DNA of 18,074 nucleotides from Patescibacteria group bacterium (GTDB lineage: Bacteria; Patescibacteriota; UBA1384; XYA2-FULL-43-10; CAINNR01): the NCBI GenBank assembly GCA_028690755.1, contig JAQVAO010000001.1, positions 1-18,074 on the forward strand, in the 5' to 3' direction. Position numbers and translations under genes: made by a program. Below, piece by piece: positions 6,238 to 13,362 of this stretch (position 1 is its first letter; each line of letters begins with the position of its first letter). Under the pieces are notes generated by a model. It saw nothing but the letters and a program-made list of their open reading frames with translations, did not search any database and was not told the DNA's origin.

Positions 6238-6756
6238 TTAGACCCCTGTCTTTCTTGCAGCTTTAGTTCTAACTGAGGTATTAACACCTTGGCGATTTTC
6301 TGTAGCTGAAAGTTTATCAAGTCTTTTTTGAGCTTTCACATCAGATTTGGCTAGTGTTTTTTTTGTTTCTTCTTCATCTACTATTTTTTCTTTCTTCTTT
6401 TCTGAAACAAAAACTTTTCGGTCAATCAATTCCAGTCTTGCCATTTGTGCGTTATCACCAAGTCTGTTTGGCAAATGATAAAGTCTCACAAAACCACTGT
6501 GACGATCTTTGTATCTTGGGACTAATTCATCCCGGACTTTTCTAGAGGCATTAATATCAAAAAGATAACTGGAAATCTTTTTGTACGATTTTAAGTCAGC
6601 TGGCTTGGCATCAGATATTATGCCCTCAAAAATCGATTTGGTCTCTTTCGCTTTTTGCAAGGTGGTGTCAACTTTTTCATATAAAACGAGGGACGTAGTT
6701 AAATTACGCAACATTGATCTCCTGTGAGCAATTTTTCGTCCAAGAATACGCTTCAT
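6238..6756 (-). CDS. rplQ: 50S ribosomal protein L17 (bL17) with long C-terminal tail
   Basis: Large-subunit protein near the exit tunnel. The first ~115 residues are standard: MKRILGRKIAHRRSMLRNLT, TTLQKAKE, and the closing RLGDNAQMARLELIDR. A tail of roughly 55 residues rich in Lys, Glu and Ala follows (KKKEKIVDEEETKK ... RTKAARKTGV), making 172 residues against 116-130 usually. The tail is probably disordered and could bind rRNA at the surface (inference). Its ATG abuts the rpoA stop without a spacer and it ends one base before rplM. Confidence 0.97.
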   Translation of the reverse strand: MKRILGRKIAHRRSMLRNLTTSLVLYEKVDTTLQKAKETKSIFEGIISDAKPADLKSYKKISSYLFDINASRKVRDELVPRYKDRHSGFVRLYHLPNRLGDNAQMARLELIDRKVFVSEKKKEKIVDEEETKKTLAKSDVKAQKRLDKLSATENRQGVNTSVRTKAARKTGV

Positions 6757-7701
6757 TTACTTTTCCAGCATTACTTTTATTTCATCGAAACCTTTTTTCC
6801 CAAGCCCCTTAACTTCAGATAATTTTAGATCACTCATTCTTTTAAGACCGGCGATGGTTTTAATTCCAGCATTAACCAAAGAATTCACGGTTCTGGCGGA
6901 CAAATTAAGGTCTTCAATTTTCGTCTTGGGATCTAAATCTAGAGAATTATTTTTTTCTGTCTTTTCCTCTTCAGAATTATTTTCTGATATATCTTCATCT
7001 ACCTCACCAGAAGATACTGGTTTGCCTTCAGCAATATAATTAAAGTGTTCAACTAGAATAGTGCTAGCCTCTTTTAAAGCTTCTTTAGCTGACATAGAGC
7101 CATCGGTTACGACTTCTAATTCAACCTTATCGTAGTTAGTCATTTGCCCGACACGAGTATGTTCAACTTTCATATTAACATGTTTTACTGGTGAGAAAAC
7201 GCTATCAACGGCGATTCTTCCAATATCACTTTTTTCTACGTCCTTTTCCTCTGTTGGAATAAAGCCGCGACCTTTTTCAATAACAACTTCAAGATTGAAA
7301 TTTGCTGATTTATCAAGTGTTGCTATGTGTTGCTCAGGATTTAGTATCTCAATTCCAGACTTCAACTTGAAATCCGACGCAGAAATGGTTTTCGGACCTT
7401 TTTCGTTTATTTCGATGGTTATTGGTTCATCGCTAAATGATTTGAATACGATCTTTCTAAGGTTCATAATTATTTCGATCATATCTTCTTTAACATGCGG
7501 AATAGCGGAAAATTCATGCGCTACACCTTCCAGCTTTACTGACGATATCGCACAACCCGGCAGCGAGGATAGCAAAACTCTTCTGAGTGCATTACCGATA
7601 GTTGAGCCATATCCAGGATATAACGGCTCAATAACAAAGATTGATTTTGTTTCATCAATCTTAGTTTCTTTAATTTTTGGTATTTCCGTAACAAGGCTCA
7701 T
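6757..7701 (-). CDS. rpoA: RNA polymerase alpha subunit
   Basis: Alpha subunit that nucleates RNA polymerase assembly. It is 314 residues from ATG 7701, chosen because AAGGAG ends 5-6 bases upstream; a start 11 codons earlier would have no such site. The N-terminal domain has the dimer/beta-contact motifs EPLYPGYGSTIGNALRRVLL and LEGVAHEFSAIPHVKEDM. An acidic linker (around 225-250, with SEEEKTEKNN) leads to an intact C-terminal domain (about 250-314): IEDLNLSARTVNSLVNAGI and EVKGLGKKGFDEI. The Arg and Asn of ARTVN align with the residues that read promoter UP elements in E. coli (R265, N268), so UP-element recognition is plausible. It lies between rpsD and rplQ as in the usual alpha operon. 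Confidence 0.98.
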   Translation of the reverse strand: MSLVTEIPKIKETKIDETKSIFVIEPLYPGYGSTIGNALRRVLLSSLPGCAISSVKLEGVAHEFSAIPHVKEDMIEIIMNLRKIVFKSFSDEPITIEINEKGPKTISASDFKLKSGIEILNPEQHIATLDKSANFNLEVVIEKGRGFIPTEEKDVEKSDIGRIAVDSVFSPVKHVNMKVEHTRVGQMTNYDKVELEVVTDGSMSAKEALKEASTILVEHFNYIAEGKPVSSGEVDEDISENNSEEEKTEKNNSLDLDPKTKIEDLNLSARTVNSLVNAGIKTIAGLKRMSDLKLSEVKGLGKKGFDEIKVMLEK

Positions 7702-7714
7702 TTGGTCTCCTTTT

Positions 7715-8308
7715 CTATCTAGAGTAATATTCAATTACTAAATTTATATCATAGGGCATCTCAACATCATCAAGTGTAGGTAACTTTTTAATTTTGTAAC
7801 CCTTAATGTTTTTTCCACTTTCAAGCCAATTAGGTAGATTTAGATTATCTTCTGTTTTGATTTTTTTATCGGATTTGAGACTGATTAAATCACCACTTTT
7901 AACAAGCATCGAAGGTATGTCGGCTTTTTTCTCATTCAAAAGAAAAAACCCATGATTTACAGCTTGTCTTGCTGATGATCTCGATTTAAATAATCCAATG
8001 CTGTAGATAACACTATCCATCCTCGACTCTAAAAGCTGCACTAGATTTTCACTGGTATTTCCAGAAATTTTCGAAGCCTTAAGATAGTAATTTTTTAACT
8101 GAGTCTCGTTAATATCATAAATATTGCGAACTTTTTGCTTTTCTCTTAATTGTTTGCCATATTCACTTAATTTAGAAAATTTTGTCGGACCATGTTGCCC
8201 GGGCGGATATGGGCGAGAGGTAATCGGACACTTTGGGGAAAAACACTTTTCACCTTTAAGAAAAAGCTTGACCCCTTGTCTTCGACATTTTCTGCAACCA
8301 TGTTCCAT
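7715..8308 (-). CDS. rpsD: 30S ribosomal protein S4 (uS4), zinc-binding form
   Basis: Primary 16S rRNA-binding protein that starts 30S assembly. It is 197 residues from ATG 8308, chosen because AAGGA lies 7 bases upstream and the ATG follows the rpsK stop by 2 bases; a start 11 codons earlier would overlap rpsK. The N-terminus has Cys5, Cys8, Cys22 and Cys27 (CRKCRR ... EKCFSPKC), the four-cysteine zinc site seen in Thermus-type S4. Then come RPYPPGQHG and the S4 RNA-binding domain (about 88-150) with LESRMDSVIYSIGLFKSRSSARQ. S4 often autoregulates the alpha operon; I did not identify a binding site here. Confidence 0.97.
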   Translation of the reverse strand: MEHGCRKCRRQGVKLFLKGEKCFSPKCPITSRPYPPGQHGPTKFSKLSEYGKQLREKQKVRNIYDINETQLKNYYLKASKISGNTSENLVQLLESRMDSVIYSIGLFKSRSSARQAVNHGFFLLNEKKADIPSMLVKSGDLISLKSDKKIKTEDNLNLPNWLESGKNIKGYKIKKLPTLDDVEMPYDINLVIEYYSR

Positions 8309-8310
8309 AA

Positions 8311-8706
8311 CTATATCCTTCTTACTTTCTTTCGACGACATCCGTTATGAGAAATCGGTGTTATATCTTTTATTAAGTCAACTTCTATATTGGCATTATG
8401 AAATGCGCGAACAGCAGAATCACGGCCAGCGCCAACACCAGAGATAAATATTTGGGCCTTCTTTAGACCTCGAAGTTTCGCCTTTTCGATCGCGGCTGAT
8501 GCGGCTAACGAGGCTGCATAAGGTGTTGATTTTTTTGAGCCTTTAAAACCGATAGAACCAGCTGATGCCCAGGCAATCACCCCACCACGTTCATCAGTAA
8601 CCGTGATAATTGTGTTATTAAATGTTGATTGTATGTAAACAGAGCCCGAAAGAACAACACCGAGAGTTTTTTTCTTTTTTAAATTTTTCTTCGTATTTGC
8701 TGCCAT
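8311..8706 (-). CDS. rpsK: 30S ribosomal protein S11 (uS11)
   Basis: Platform protein near the E site and Shine-Dalgarno helix. It is 131 residues from ATG 8706 (MAANTKKNLKKKK); an upstream in-frame start at 8748 would overlap rpsM and carries shadow sequence. Typical motifs are IQSTFNNTIITVTD, GFKGSKKSTPYAA, GVGAGRDSAVRA and the basic end NGCRRKKVRRI. The GG(R/K) segment usually seen as GCRPPKKRRV is modified. It sits between rpsM (4-base gap) and rpsD (2-base gap), the usual alpha-operon order. Confidence 0.97.
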   Translation of the reverse strand: MAANTKKNLKKKKTLGVVLSGSVYIQSTFNNTIITVTDERGGVIAWASAGSIGFKGSKKSTPYAASLAASAAIEKAKLRGLKKAQIFISGVGAGRDSAVRAFHNANIEVDLIKDITPISHNGCRRKKVRRI

Positions 8707-8710
8707 AATT

Positions 8711-9097
8711 TTATGTCTTCTCCGCCGCTTTCTTTCGACCACTTCCAACTGTTACCTTCTTGCCTCTTTTTGTTCTAGCATTTGTCTTTGTTCTCTGACC
8801 TCTAACAGGAAGTCCCCTGGAATGTCTATAACCACGATAGGCATTAATATCCCTTAATCTTTTAACATTCTGGCTAACTTCAGATTTTAGATCGCCTTCA
8901 ATCCTATACATTCGGTTAATAATCTGACGAACTCTTTCCAGCTCTTCAGTTGATAATTTATCGGACCGAGAATCAAAATTTACATTAGCTTCGGCTAGAA
9001 TCTTCTCGGCGGAAGTTTTACCTATGCCAAAAATGTAAGTCAGTGCTACTACAATCCGCTTGTTATTAGGAATGTCGATACCAACAATTCTCACCAT
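8711..9097 (-). CDS. rpsM: 30S ribosomal protein S13 (uS13)
   Basis: Head protein that bridges to the 50S subunit and contacts P-site tRNA. It is 128 residues and full length. It has [24 protein letters not shown] at the N-terminus, the helix-two-turns-helix region, and the hallmark [26 protein letters not shown] before a Lys-rich tail. The ATG immediately follows the rpmJ stop (TAA-ATG), with AGGGA in the last rpmJ codons as its ribosome site. Confidence 0.98.
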   Translation of the reverse strand: MVRIVGIDIPNNKRIVVALTYIFGIGKTSAEKILAEANVNFDSRSDKLSTEELERVRQIINRMYRIEGDLKSEVSQNVKRLRDINAYRGYRHSRGLPVRGQRTKTNARTKRGKKVTVGSGRKKAAEKT

Positions 9098-9244
9098 TTA
9101 TCCCTGCCTCTGTTTATGCTTTGGATTGGAACAAATCACAAATACTGTTCGCTTCATAGTAGATGACTTACTGTCACCTTTTTTCTTGCGAATTATCGTT
9201 TTGCATTTGCTGCACATCGCTTTAACTGATGGTCTAACTTTCAT
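9098..9244 (-). CDS. rpmJ: 50S ribosomal protein L36 (bL36), zinc form with an 11-residue insertion
   Basis: Small zinc-binding large-subunit protein. I translated it by hand: [20 protein letters not shown] opens it and [12 protein letters not shown] closes it, both near-identical to the family. Zinc ligands are Cys11, Cys14, Cys38 and His43. Length is 48 residues against the usual 37-38, because about 11 residues (around 20-31, [12 protein letters not shown]) are inserted in the loop between the two ligand pairs. It lies between infA and rpsM as in most bacteria; only a weak GGA precedes the ATG, and a large hairpin lies just upstream. Confidence 0.95.
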   Translation of the reverse strand: MKVRPSVKAMCSKCKTIIRKKKGDSKSSTMKRTVFVICSNPKHKQRQG

Positions 9245-9264
9245 AATATTTCCGACAAAAAATA

Positions 9265-9308
9265 GAAAAAGTCCCCCACTCTAACTAATGTTAGTTGCTG
9301 ACTTTTTC
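9265..9308 (-). promoter_or_regulatory. Nested RNA hairpins at the infA-rpmJ junction
   Basis: On the minus strand the end of infA (GAAAAAGTC, 9308-9300) pairs perfectly over 9 bp with GACTTTTTC (9273-9265). Inside the loop CTAAC (9294-9290) pairs with GTTAG (9285-9281) around ATTA. The outer stem is followed by TATTTTTTG, giving a terminator- or attenuator-like layout, though the outer stem is AT-rich. This gap (46 bases) stands out in an operon where most spacers are under 15. Confidence 0.5.
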
Positions 9309-9518
9309 TCTTGAAACAATCCTACCCTTGGTCAAATCATAAGGTGTTAACTCAACTTTTACTTTATCACCAGGCATCACTTTAATGAAATTCTTCCTCA
9401 TTTTGCCTGACAAGTAAGCCATCACCGAATGACCTTCGCCTAGCTTTACAATAAAACTAGAATTTGGCAGTGCTTCTTCTATTATTCCCTCAACTCGTAT
9501 CGCATCTTTATCTGTCAT
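9291..9518 (-). CDS. infA: Translation initiation factor IF-1
   Basis: OB-fold factor that blocks the A site during initiation. It is 75 residues and full length, with the family's [52 protein letters not shown] and the closing KGRIVSR. There is no Shine-Dalgarno: a strong promoter lies so close that the transcript is predicted to begin 2-4 bases before the ATG. It opens the distal transcription unit that runs to rbfA, while map lies 90 bases upstream. Confidence 0.98.
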   Translation of the reverse strand: MTDKDAIRVEGIIEEALPNSSFIVKLGEGHSVMAYLSGKMRKNFIKVMPGDKVKVELTPYDLTKGRIVSREKVSN

Positions 9519-9527
9519 ACGCTGTAT

Positions 9528-9556
9528 ATCTTATCATATATAAAAAAACAAGTCAA
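9528..9556 (-). promoter_or_regulatory. Extended -10 promoter of infA and the alpha operon
   Basis: On the minus strand, TTGACT (9556-9551, 5 of 6), a 17-base spacer, and TGA-TAAGAT, where TAAGAT (9533-9528, 4 of 6) is preceded by the TGN extended -10 element. The -10 box ends 9 bases before the infA ATG at 9518, so the mRNA should be leaderless or nearly so. It lies in the longest gene-free gap of this operon (9519-9608), which holds nothing else clear. Confidence 0.72.
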
Positions 9557-9608
9557 CATTTAGATAATATGATTACACAATGCTAGAAGGCAAAAAAAGC
9601 TTTTTTCA

Positions 9609-10370
9609 TTATTTTGTAATAACATCAGCCTTATTATTGTAGATTAATACTGTGTGCTCAAAATGGGCACAATTTTGACCATCATCCATTCTAATAGTCC
9701 AATTATCCCGGTCTGTTTTTATTTTATTGTTACCACTGGATACCATCGGCTCGATGGCAATTGCCATCCCGTTATTTATTTCTTGCCCCGTACCTTTTTT
9801 ACCGAAATTGGGAACTTGAGGTTCCATATGTGGGGCGGTACCGATTCCGTGACCAACAAGGTCATGAATACAAACATAGCCGCGCTTCTCTACATAACTT
9901 TCAATCAAGTACCCGAGATCACCAGTTTTTATTCCTGAATAAATCTGAGAAATTGCGTATTTAAGCACCGAATCAGTTACTTCAATTAATTTTTTATTTT
10001 TTTCAGAAATTTTACCAACTCCAACAGTTACCGCCATATCAGAAAACATTCCATTATAATTTGCACCGAGATCAAGAGAGATTATGTCGCCGTTTTTTAC
10101 GATTTTATTTGGTTTAGGAATCCCGTGAACCAGTTCGCTGTTAATCGAGACACAGAGAGAGGAGGGAAAGCGGCCTGAGCCAGCGACATGATAATTTTTA
10201 AAAGAAGGTAAAGCGCCCTGCCTTCTTAAACTCCTTTCAGCAACTTCATCAAGTGAAAGTGTGCTGATTCCAGGTTTAACGTAAGAAAGAGTTTCCTTTA
10301 TCGCCTGCGAAAGAATTTTCCCGGATTTTCTAAGATCAACTATTTGTTCTTTGTTAAGAACTTGAATCAT
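9609..10370 (-). CDS. map: Methionine aminopeptidase, type I
   Basis: Removes the N-terminal Met from nascent proteins. It is 253 residues, a typical type Ia length. The two-metal site is intact: Asp100 (SLDLG), Asp111 (FSDMA), His174 (GHGIG), Glu207 (AIEPM) and Glu238 (FEHTV), with the substrate His82 in ELVHGIP. The fold start IVDLRKSGKI is standard. Its ATG overlaps the adk stop as ATGA, so translation is likely coupled to adk. The usual spc-end order secY-adk-map-infA is kept. Confidence 0.98.
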   Translation of the reverse strand: MIQVLNKEQIVDLRKSGKILSQAIKETLSYVKPGISTLSLDEVAERSLRRQGALPSFKNYHVAGSGRFPSSLCVSINSELVHGIPKPNKIVKNGDIISLDLGANYNGMFSDMAVTVGVGKISEKNKKLIEVTDSVLKYAISQIYSGIKTGDLGYLIESYVEKRGYVCIHDLVGHGIGTAPHMEPQVPNFGKKGTGQEINNGMAIAIEPMVSSGNNKIKTDRDNWTIRMDDGQNCAHFEHTVLIYNNKADVITK

Positions 10371-11017
10371 AAAACTTTATTTATTTCTTCAGCAACTTCT
10401 GAGATGGATTTTTCACCATCGATTTCATAAACTTTTGCTTTATCGCGATAATAATCAACCACTAAATCAATCCGGGGTTGTGCAAAATTAACTCTTTTTT
10501 TCATTATCTCCGGAGTATCATCAGCTCGCTTTATTAATCTTCCGTTGCAACCACCTGATGAACAACTATCGCCAACACTACCACTCAAATAAATTTTTTT
10601 GCATTTGTCGCAAACCAACCTAGTAGTAATCCTGGAAACAGAGGTTTCTGGCTTAATTTTAATATATATTATTTCCGGCTCAGAAAAGTTATATTTTTCG
10701 ATCAGGTGTTCAAAAAATTTAATCTGCTTAAGAGAAAAAGGATAATTATCAAAAATTAAATTGCCCTTAGAATTATTTATTTTTTCTTCAAGCAACTTAC
10801 CGGCAATTTCATCGCTTTGGGGGATACCCTTATTGTAATTGCTTTTAATTTCCACAATGATTTCATCAGAAAAATTACCATCTGATATCGCTTCCCTAAC
10901 CAAATCGCCAATACCAACAATCTCTGCATTGATTTTTGCCGCAACATTTTCAGCTTGGGTGCCCTTCCCTGATGCCGGCAGCCCTAACATAACAATAGCT
11001 CTTCTTTTTTTCTCCAG
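10367..11017 (-). CDS. adk: Adenylate kinase-family enzyme, probable CUG start
   Basis: Nucleoside monophosphate kinase, expected to make 2 ADP from ATP and AMP. The first ATG (10990) would start at MLGLPASGKGT and cut off the first beta strand before the P-loop. The frame is open back to a stop at 11027-11029, and AAGGAGG (11028-11022) points to CTG 11017, giving MEKKRRAIVMLGLPASGKGT, 216 residues. The lid has a four-cysteine zinc site (Cys136, 139, 152, 157) and the usual KRADDTPEIMKKRV. GDLVREA keeps the AMP-site Arg of the NMP domain, but the DGFPR motif is DNYPF, so the Arg equivalent to E. coli R88 is Phe. AMP binding may be altered, or the specificity may differ. It follows secY by 15 bases and overlaps map by 4. 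Start codon confidence is moderate. Confidence 0.88.
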   Translation of the reverse strand: MEKKRRAIVMLGLPASGKGTQAENVAAKINAEIVGIGDLVREAISDGNFSDEIIVEIKSNYNKGIPQSDEIAGKLLEEKINNSKGNLIFDNYPFSLKQIKFFEHLIEKYNFSEPEIIYIKIKPETSVSRITTRLVCDKCKKIYLSGSVGDSCSSGGCNGRLIKRADDTPEIMKKRVNFAQPRIDLVVDYYRDKAKVYEIDGEKSISEVAEEINKVL

Positions 11018-11032
11018 AATTCCTCCTTAGAC

Positions 11033-12307
11033 CTAGTAATTATCGTAAGTATGCATCGTCAACTGAGCCTGAAGCTGATTCATTGTTTCGATAACAACAG
11101 AAACAACGATTAAAATCCCAGTTCCACCGATAACAAGTGTTTCAATATTTGTTAATGCCTGAATTATAAATGGTAAAACTGCTATTAGGCCAAGAAAAAC
11201 GGAAGAGGTTAAGGTTATCCTAGTAATAATATTGCCTAAATAATGTGTTGTTTCATTACCAGGGCGAATTCCGGGAATAAACCCCCCCTGTTTCTGTAAA
11301 TTTTCCGATATTTGATCAGGCTTGAAAACAACGTATGTGTAAAAATATGTGAATAAAACCACTAGCACAAAATAGGAAATTCCGTAAAACACGTTGTTTT
11401 TAAATAAATCTCCAATAAATGTCGCAGCTCCAGAAACCCAGGCCGAAGAGGCATTTTCGAAAAATTTTGCCGCCACCCCTGGGACAACCATCATGCTCAT
11501 AGCAAATATTATTGGGATGACACCAGCAGTATTTACCTTAATCGGCAAAAAGCTGTTGACGGCAGAGAAAGATCCGGCTCCCCTAGCCCGTTTTGCATAA
11601 GAAACTGGCAAATTTCTCTGGCCTTCGGTCACCAAAACTATTGCAGCGATTATTAAGATAGCAACAATCGCAAAGATAATTATTGAGATTATTTTTTCAA
11701 CATCACCCAAAGATATTATTGAGGCGGTATTTCGTATTTGTGATGGAAGGCCAGATAATATCCCGATAGTAATTATCATTGAAATACCATTGCCAATCCC
11801 TTTATTGGTAATAATTTCACCAATCCACATTAATATCATACTCCCGGCGGTGATTGATATTAACATAATTATTAATTGGTATAAATCCCAACCAGGAATT
11901 ATCCCCTGACTTCTCAGGAGATACAACATGCCATAACCTTGCGTAATTGCCAGTGGCACAGTTAATAATCTGGTATACTGGTTAATTTTATTTCTTCCTG
12001 ATTCACCCTCTTTCTGCATCTCTTCCAATTTTGGAACTAGCATAGCAAGAAGCTGGAATACAATTGAAGAGGTGATATATGGGCTAACGCCCATAAGAGC
12101 AACCGAGAAGTTGCTAATAGTCCCACCGGAAAACAAATTTAATAAGCCAAATATCTGGTTTTGTTGGAAAAAATATCTTAATTGCTCTAAATCAACCCCA
12201 GGCATTGGAATATGAGCAATAATTCTAGTTGCAACCAAAAGACCTAGAACAACAAGAAGTTTATTTCTAATATCCTTATATCGCCAAATTTTACCTAATG
12301 TGTCCAT
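11033..12307 (-). CDS. secY: Protein translocase subunit SecY
   Basis: Channel subunit of the Sec translocase in the inner membrane. It is 424 residues from ATG 12307; a TTG codon directly before it is in frame, but ATG gives the expected MDTLGKIWRYKDIRNKLL. About ten hydrophobic helices are visible. Family marks include RIIAHIPMPGVD at the first helix, the plug-like GLLNLFSGGTISNFSVALMGVSPYI, the ITNKGIGNGISMII segment, QRNLPVSYAKRA in the cytoplasmic loop, GIRPGNETTHYL and the C-terminal LTMHTYDNY. It sits between rplO and adk, the usual spc order. The Shine-Dalgarno is weak. Confidence 0.98.
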   Translation of the reverse strand: MDTLGKIWRYKDIRNKLLVVLGLLVATRIIAHIPMPGVDLEQLRYFFQQNQIFGLLNLFSGGTISNFSVALMGVSPYITSSIVFQLLAMLVPKLEEMQKEGESGRNKINQYTRLLTVPLAITQGYGMLYLLRSQGIIPGWDLYQLIIMLISITAGSMILMWIGEIITNKGIGNGISMIITIGILSGLPSQIRNTASIISLGDVEKIISIIIFAIVAILIIAAIVLVTEGQRNLPVSYAKRARGAGSFSAVNSFLPIKVNTAGVIPIIFAMSMMVVPGVAAKFFENASSAWVSGAATFIGDLFKNNVFYGISYFVLVVLFTYFYTYVVFKPDQISENLQKQGGFIPGIRPGNETTHYLGNIITRITLTSSVFLGLIAVLPFIIQALTNIETLVIGGTGILIVVSVVIETMNQLQAQLTMHTYDNY

Positions 12308-12319
12308 CAAAAACTCTAT

Positions 12320-12751
12320 TTATTTTGAATTCTTGTCTTTTTTTGGTAATTTTGATTCAACGTTTTTTGATTTTTTAACATCCGAGAAAATAACACTAAC
12401 GGTCAACTCTCCATTAGCCAAAATCTTTGCAGAGTCACCTTTTGTAATTAAGCCTTTAGACTCAAGAGTTTCATTAGACACAGTTTCACCGTCTTTAAAG
12501 TTTCTGCTTATATCAGCAAGAGTAATAATTTTTTTATCCTGACTAAAGCGCTTAAATCCTGGCAATTTATGCAATCTCATATTTAGAGGAGTTTGCCCGC
12601 CCTCAAACTTTCGAGGAATATTGTGACCGGAACGCGACTTTTGTCCCTTGGTCCCACGACCAGCGGTTTTGCCCCCACCAGCAGAAATACCGCGTCCAAC
12701 GCGAAGGTTTTTAACATCTGATCTAGTTTTTTTTAATTCGTGTATTTTCAT
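12320..12751 (-). CDS. rplO: 50S ribosomal protein L15 (uL15) with altered C-terminus
   Basis: Late-assembling large-subunit protein. It is 143 residues. The N-terminal half is standard: VGRGISAGGGKTAGRGTKGQKSRSG and EGGQTPLNMRLHKLPGF. After NGELTVSVIF the usual C-terminal helix region (AHKFSksAkekIEaaGG) is replaced by a short Lys/Ser-rich stretch (KKSKNVESKLPKKDKNSK), so the folded C-terminal domain seems reduced. It follows rpsE by only 11 bases, leaving no room for rpmD. Confidence 0.96.
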   Translation of the reverse strand: MKIHELKKTRSDVKNLRVGRGISAGGGKTAGRGTKGQKSRSGHNIPRKFEGGQTPLNMRLHKLPGFKRFSQDKKIITLADISRNFKDGETVSNETLESKGLITKGDSAKILANGELTVSVIFSDVKKSKNVESKLPKKDKNSK

Positions 12752-12762
12752 AATTCGATTAA

Positions 12763-13350
12763 TTACTCTTTTACTTTATCTATTTTAGTCTCTTTTGGCT
12801 GTTTAGTAATTTTATCCTTGGTATTCTTTTTTTCAATCTTAACTTTTTTTTCCGAAAAGCTTCTAACTTTTGAAACTTTGTCGTCATCAAAACTATTAAA
12901 AGCTTTATAAACAGCTTTAACATTATTAATTTTATTTGAAGTTCCAATTACTTTCGATAAAATATTCTTTATACCGGAAAGTTCGGCCATAACTCTAACG
13001 GCGCCACCAGCAACAATAGAGGTTCCCTGACTTGCAGGCCCCAAAAATAACTTGGCGCTTCCTTCTTCGACTGTTACACTATATGGAATTGTTTCATTGA
13101 CAATCGGGACATTAATCATTCTTTTTTTAGCCTGAGAAACAGCTTTTTTAACGGCAACAGCAATTTCATTCGCTTTTGCAATTCCATAACTGACCCTACC
13201 GTTACGATCTCCAATAACAACCAGGACTCGAAATCTGATGCGTCTGCCACCTTTAACCACTCTTGATACACGAGAAATTTCGATGACTCGCTCATCAAAT
13301 TCTGATTTATTTTCTGTTCTTTTAAACCTATTTTCCGAATTTAGCGCCAT
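12763..13350 (-). CDS. rpsE: 30S ribosomal protein S5 (uS5) with Lys-rich C-terminal tail
   Basis: Small-subunit protein at the mRNA entry and decoding-fidelity region. The double-stranded RNA-binding-like domain is clear (RVSRVVKGGRRIRFRVLVVIGDRNGRVSYG, about 28-60), followed by the C-terminal domain with PASQGTSIVAGGAVRVMAELSGI and GTSNKINNVKAVY. A tail of about 35 charged residues (EKKVKIEKKNTKDK ...) brings it to 195 residues, against about 165. AAGGAGC precedes ATG 13350 by 7 bases. It sits between rplR and rplO; rpmD, normally the next gene, is missing. Confidence 0.97.
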   Translation of the reverse strand: MALNSENRFKRTENKSEFDERVIEISRVSRVVKGGRRIRFRVLVVIGDRNGRVSYGIAKANEIAVAVKKAVSQAKKRMINVPIVNETIPYSVTVEEGSAKLFLGPASQGTSIVAGGAVRVMAELSGIKNILSKVIGTSNKINNVKAVYKAFNSFDDDKVSKVRSFSEKKVKIEKKNTKDKITKQPKETKIDKVKE

Positions 13351-13362
13351 AATTATTGCTCC

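Noticed and set aside
6237-6320. Extending rplM upstream to 6320
   Set aside because: The additional residues are the out-of-frame reading of the rplQ tail; ATG 6236 has a ribosome site and matches the family.
8309-8341. Extending rpsD upstream to 8341
   Set aside because: It would overlap rpsK by 31 bases; the ATG at 8308 has a Shine-Dalgarno and gives the normal short lead to the cysteine motif.
9060-9284. Plus-strand open frame across rpmJ
   Set aside because: It is the reverse shadow of rpmJ, whose protein matches L36 at both ends.
9593-9606. AAAAAAGCTTTTTT palindrome after map as a terminator
   Set aside because: It is a 14-bp perfect palindrome but has no GC-rich stem and no loop once folded, so it is unlikely to terminate efficiently; it may be chance in AT-rich DNA.
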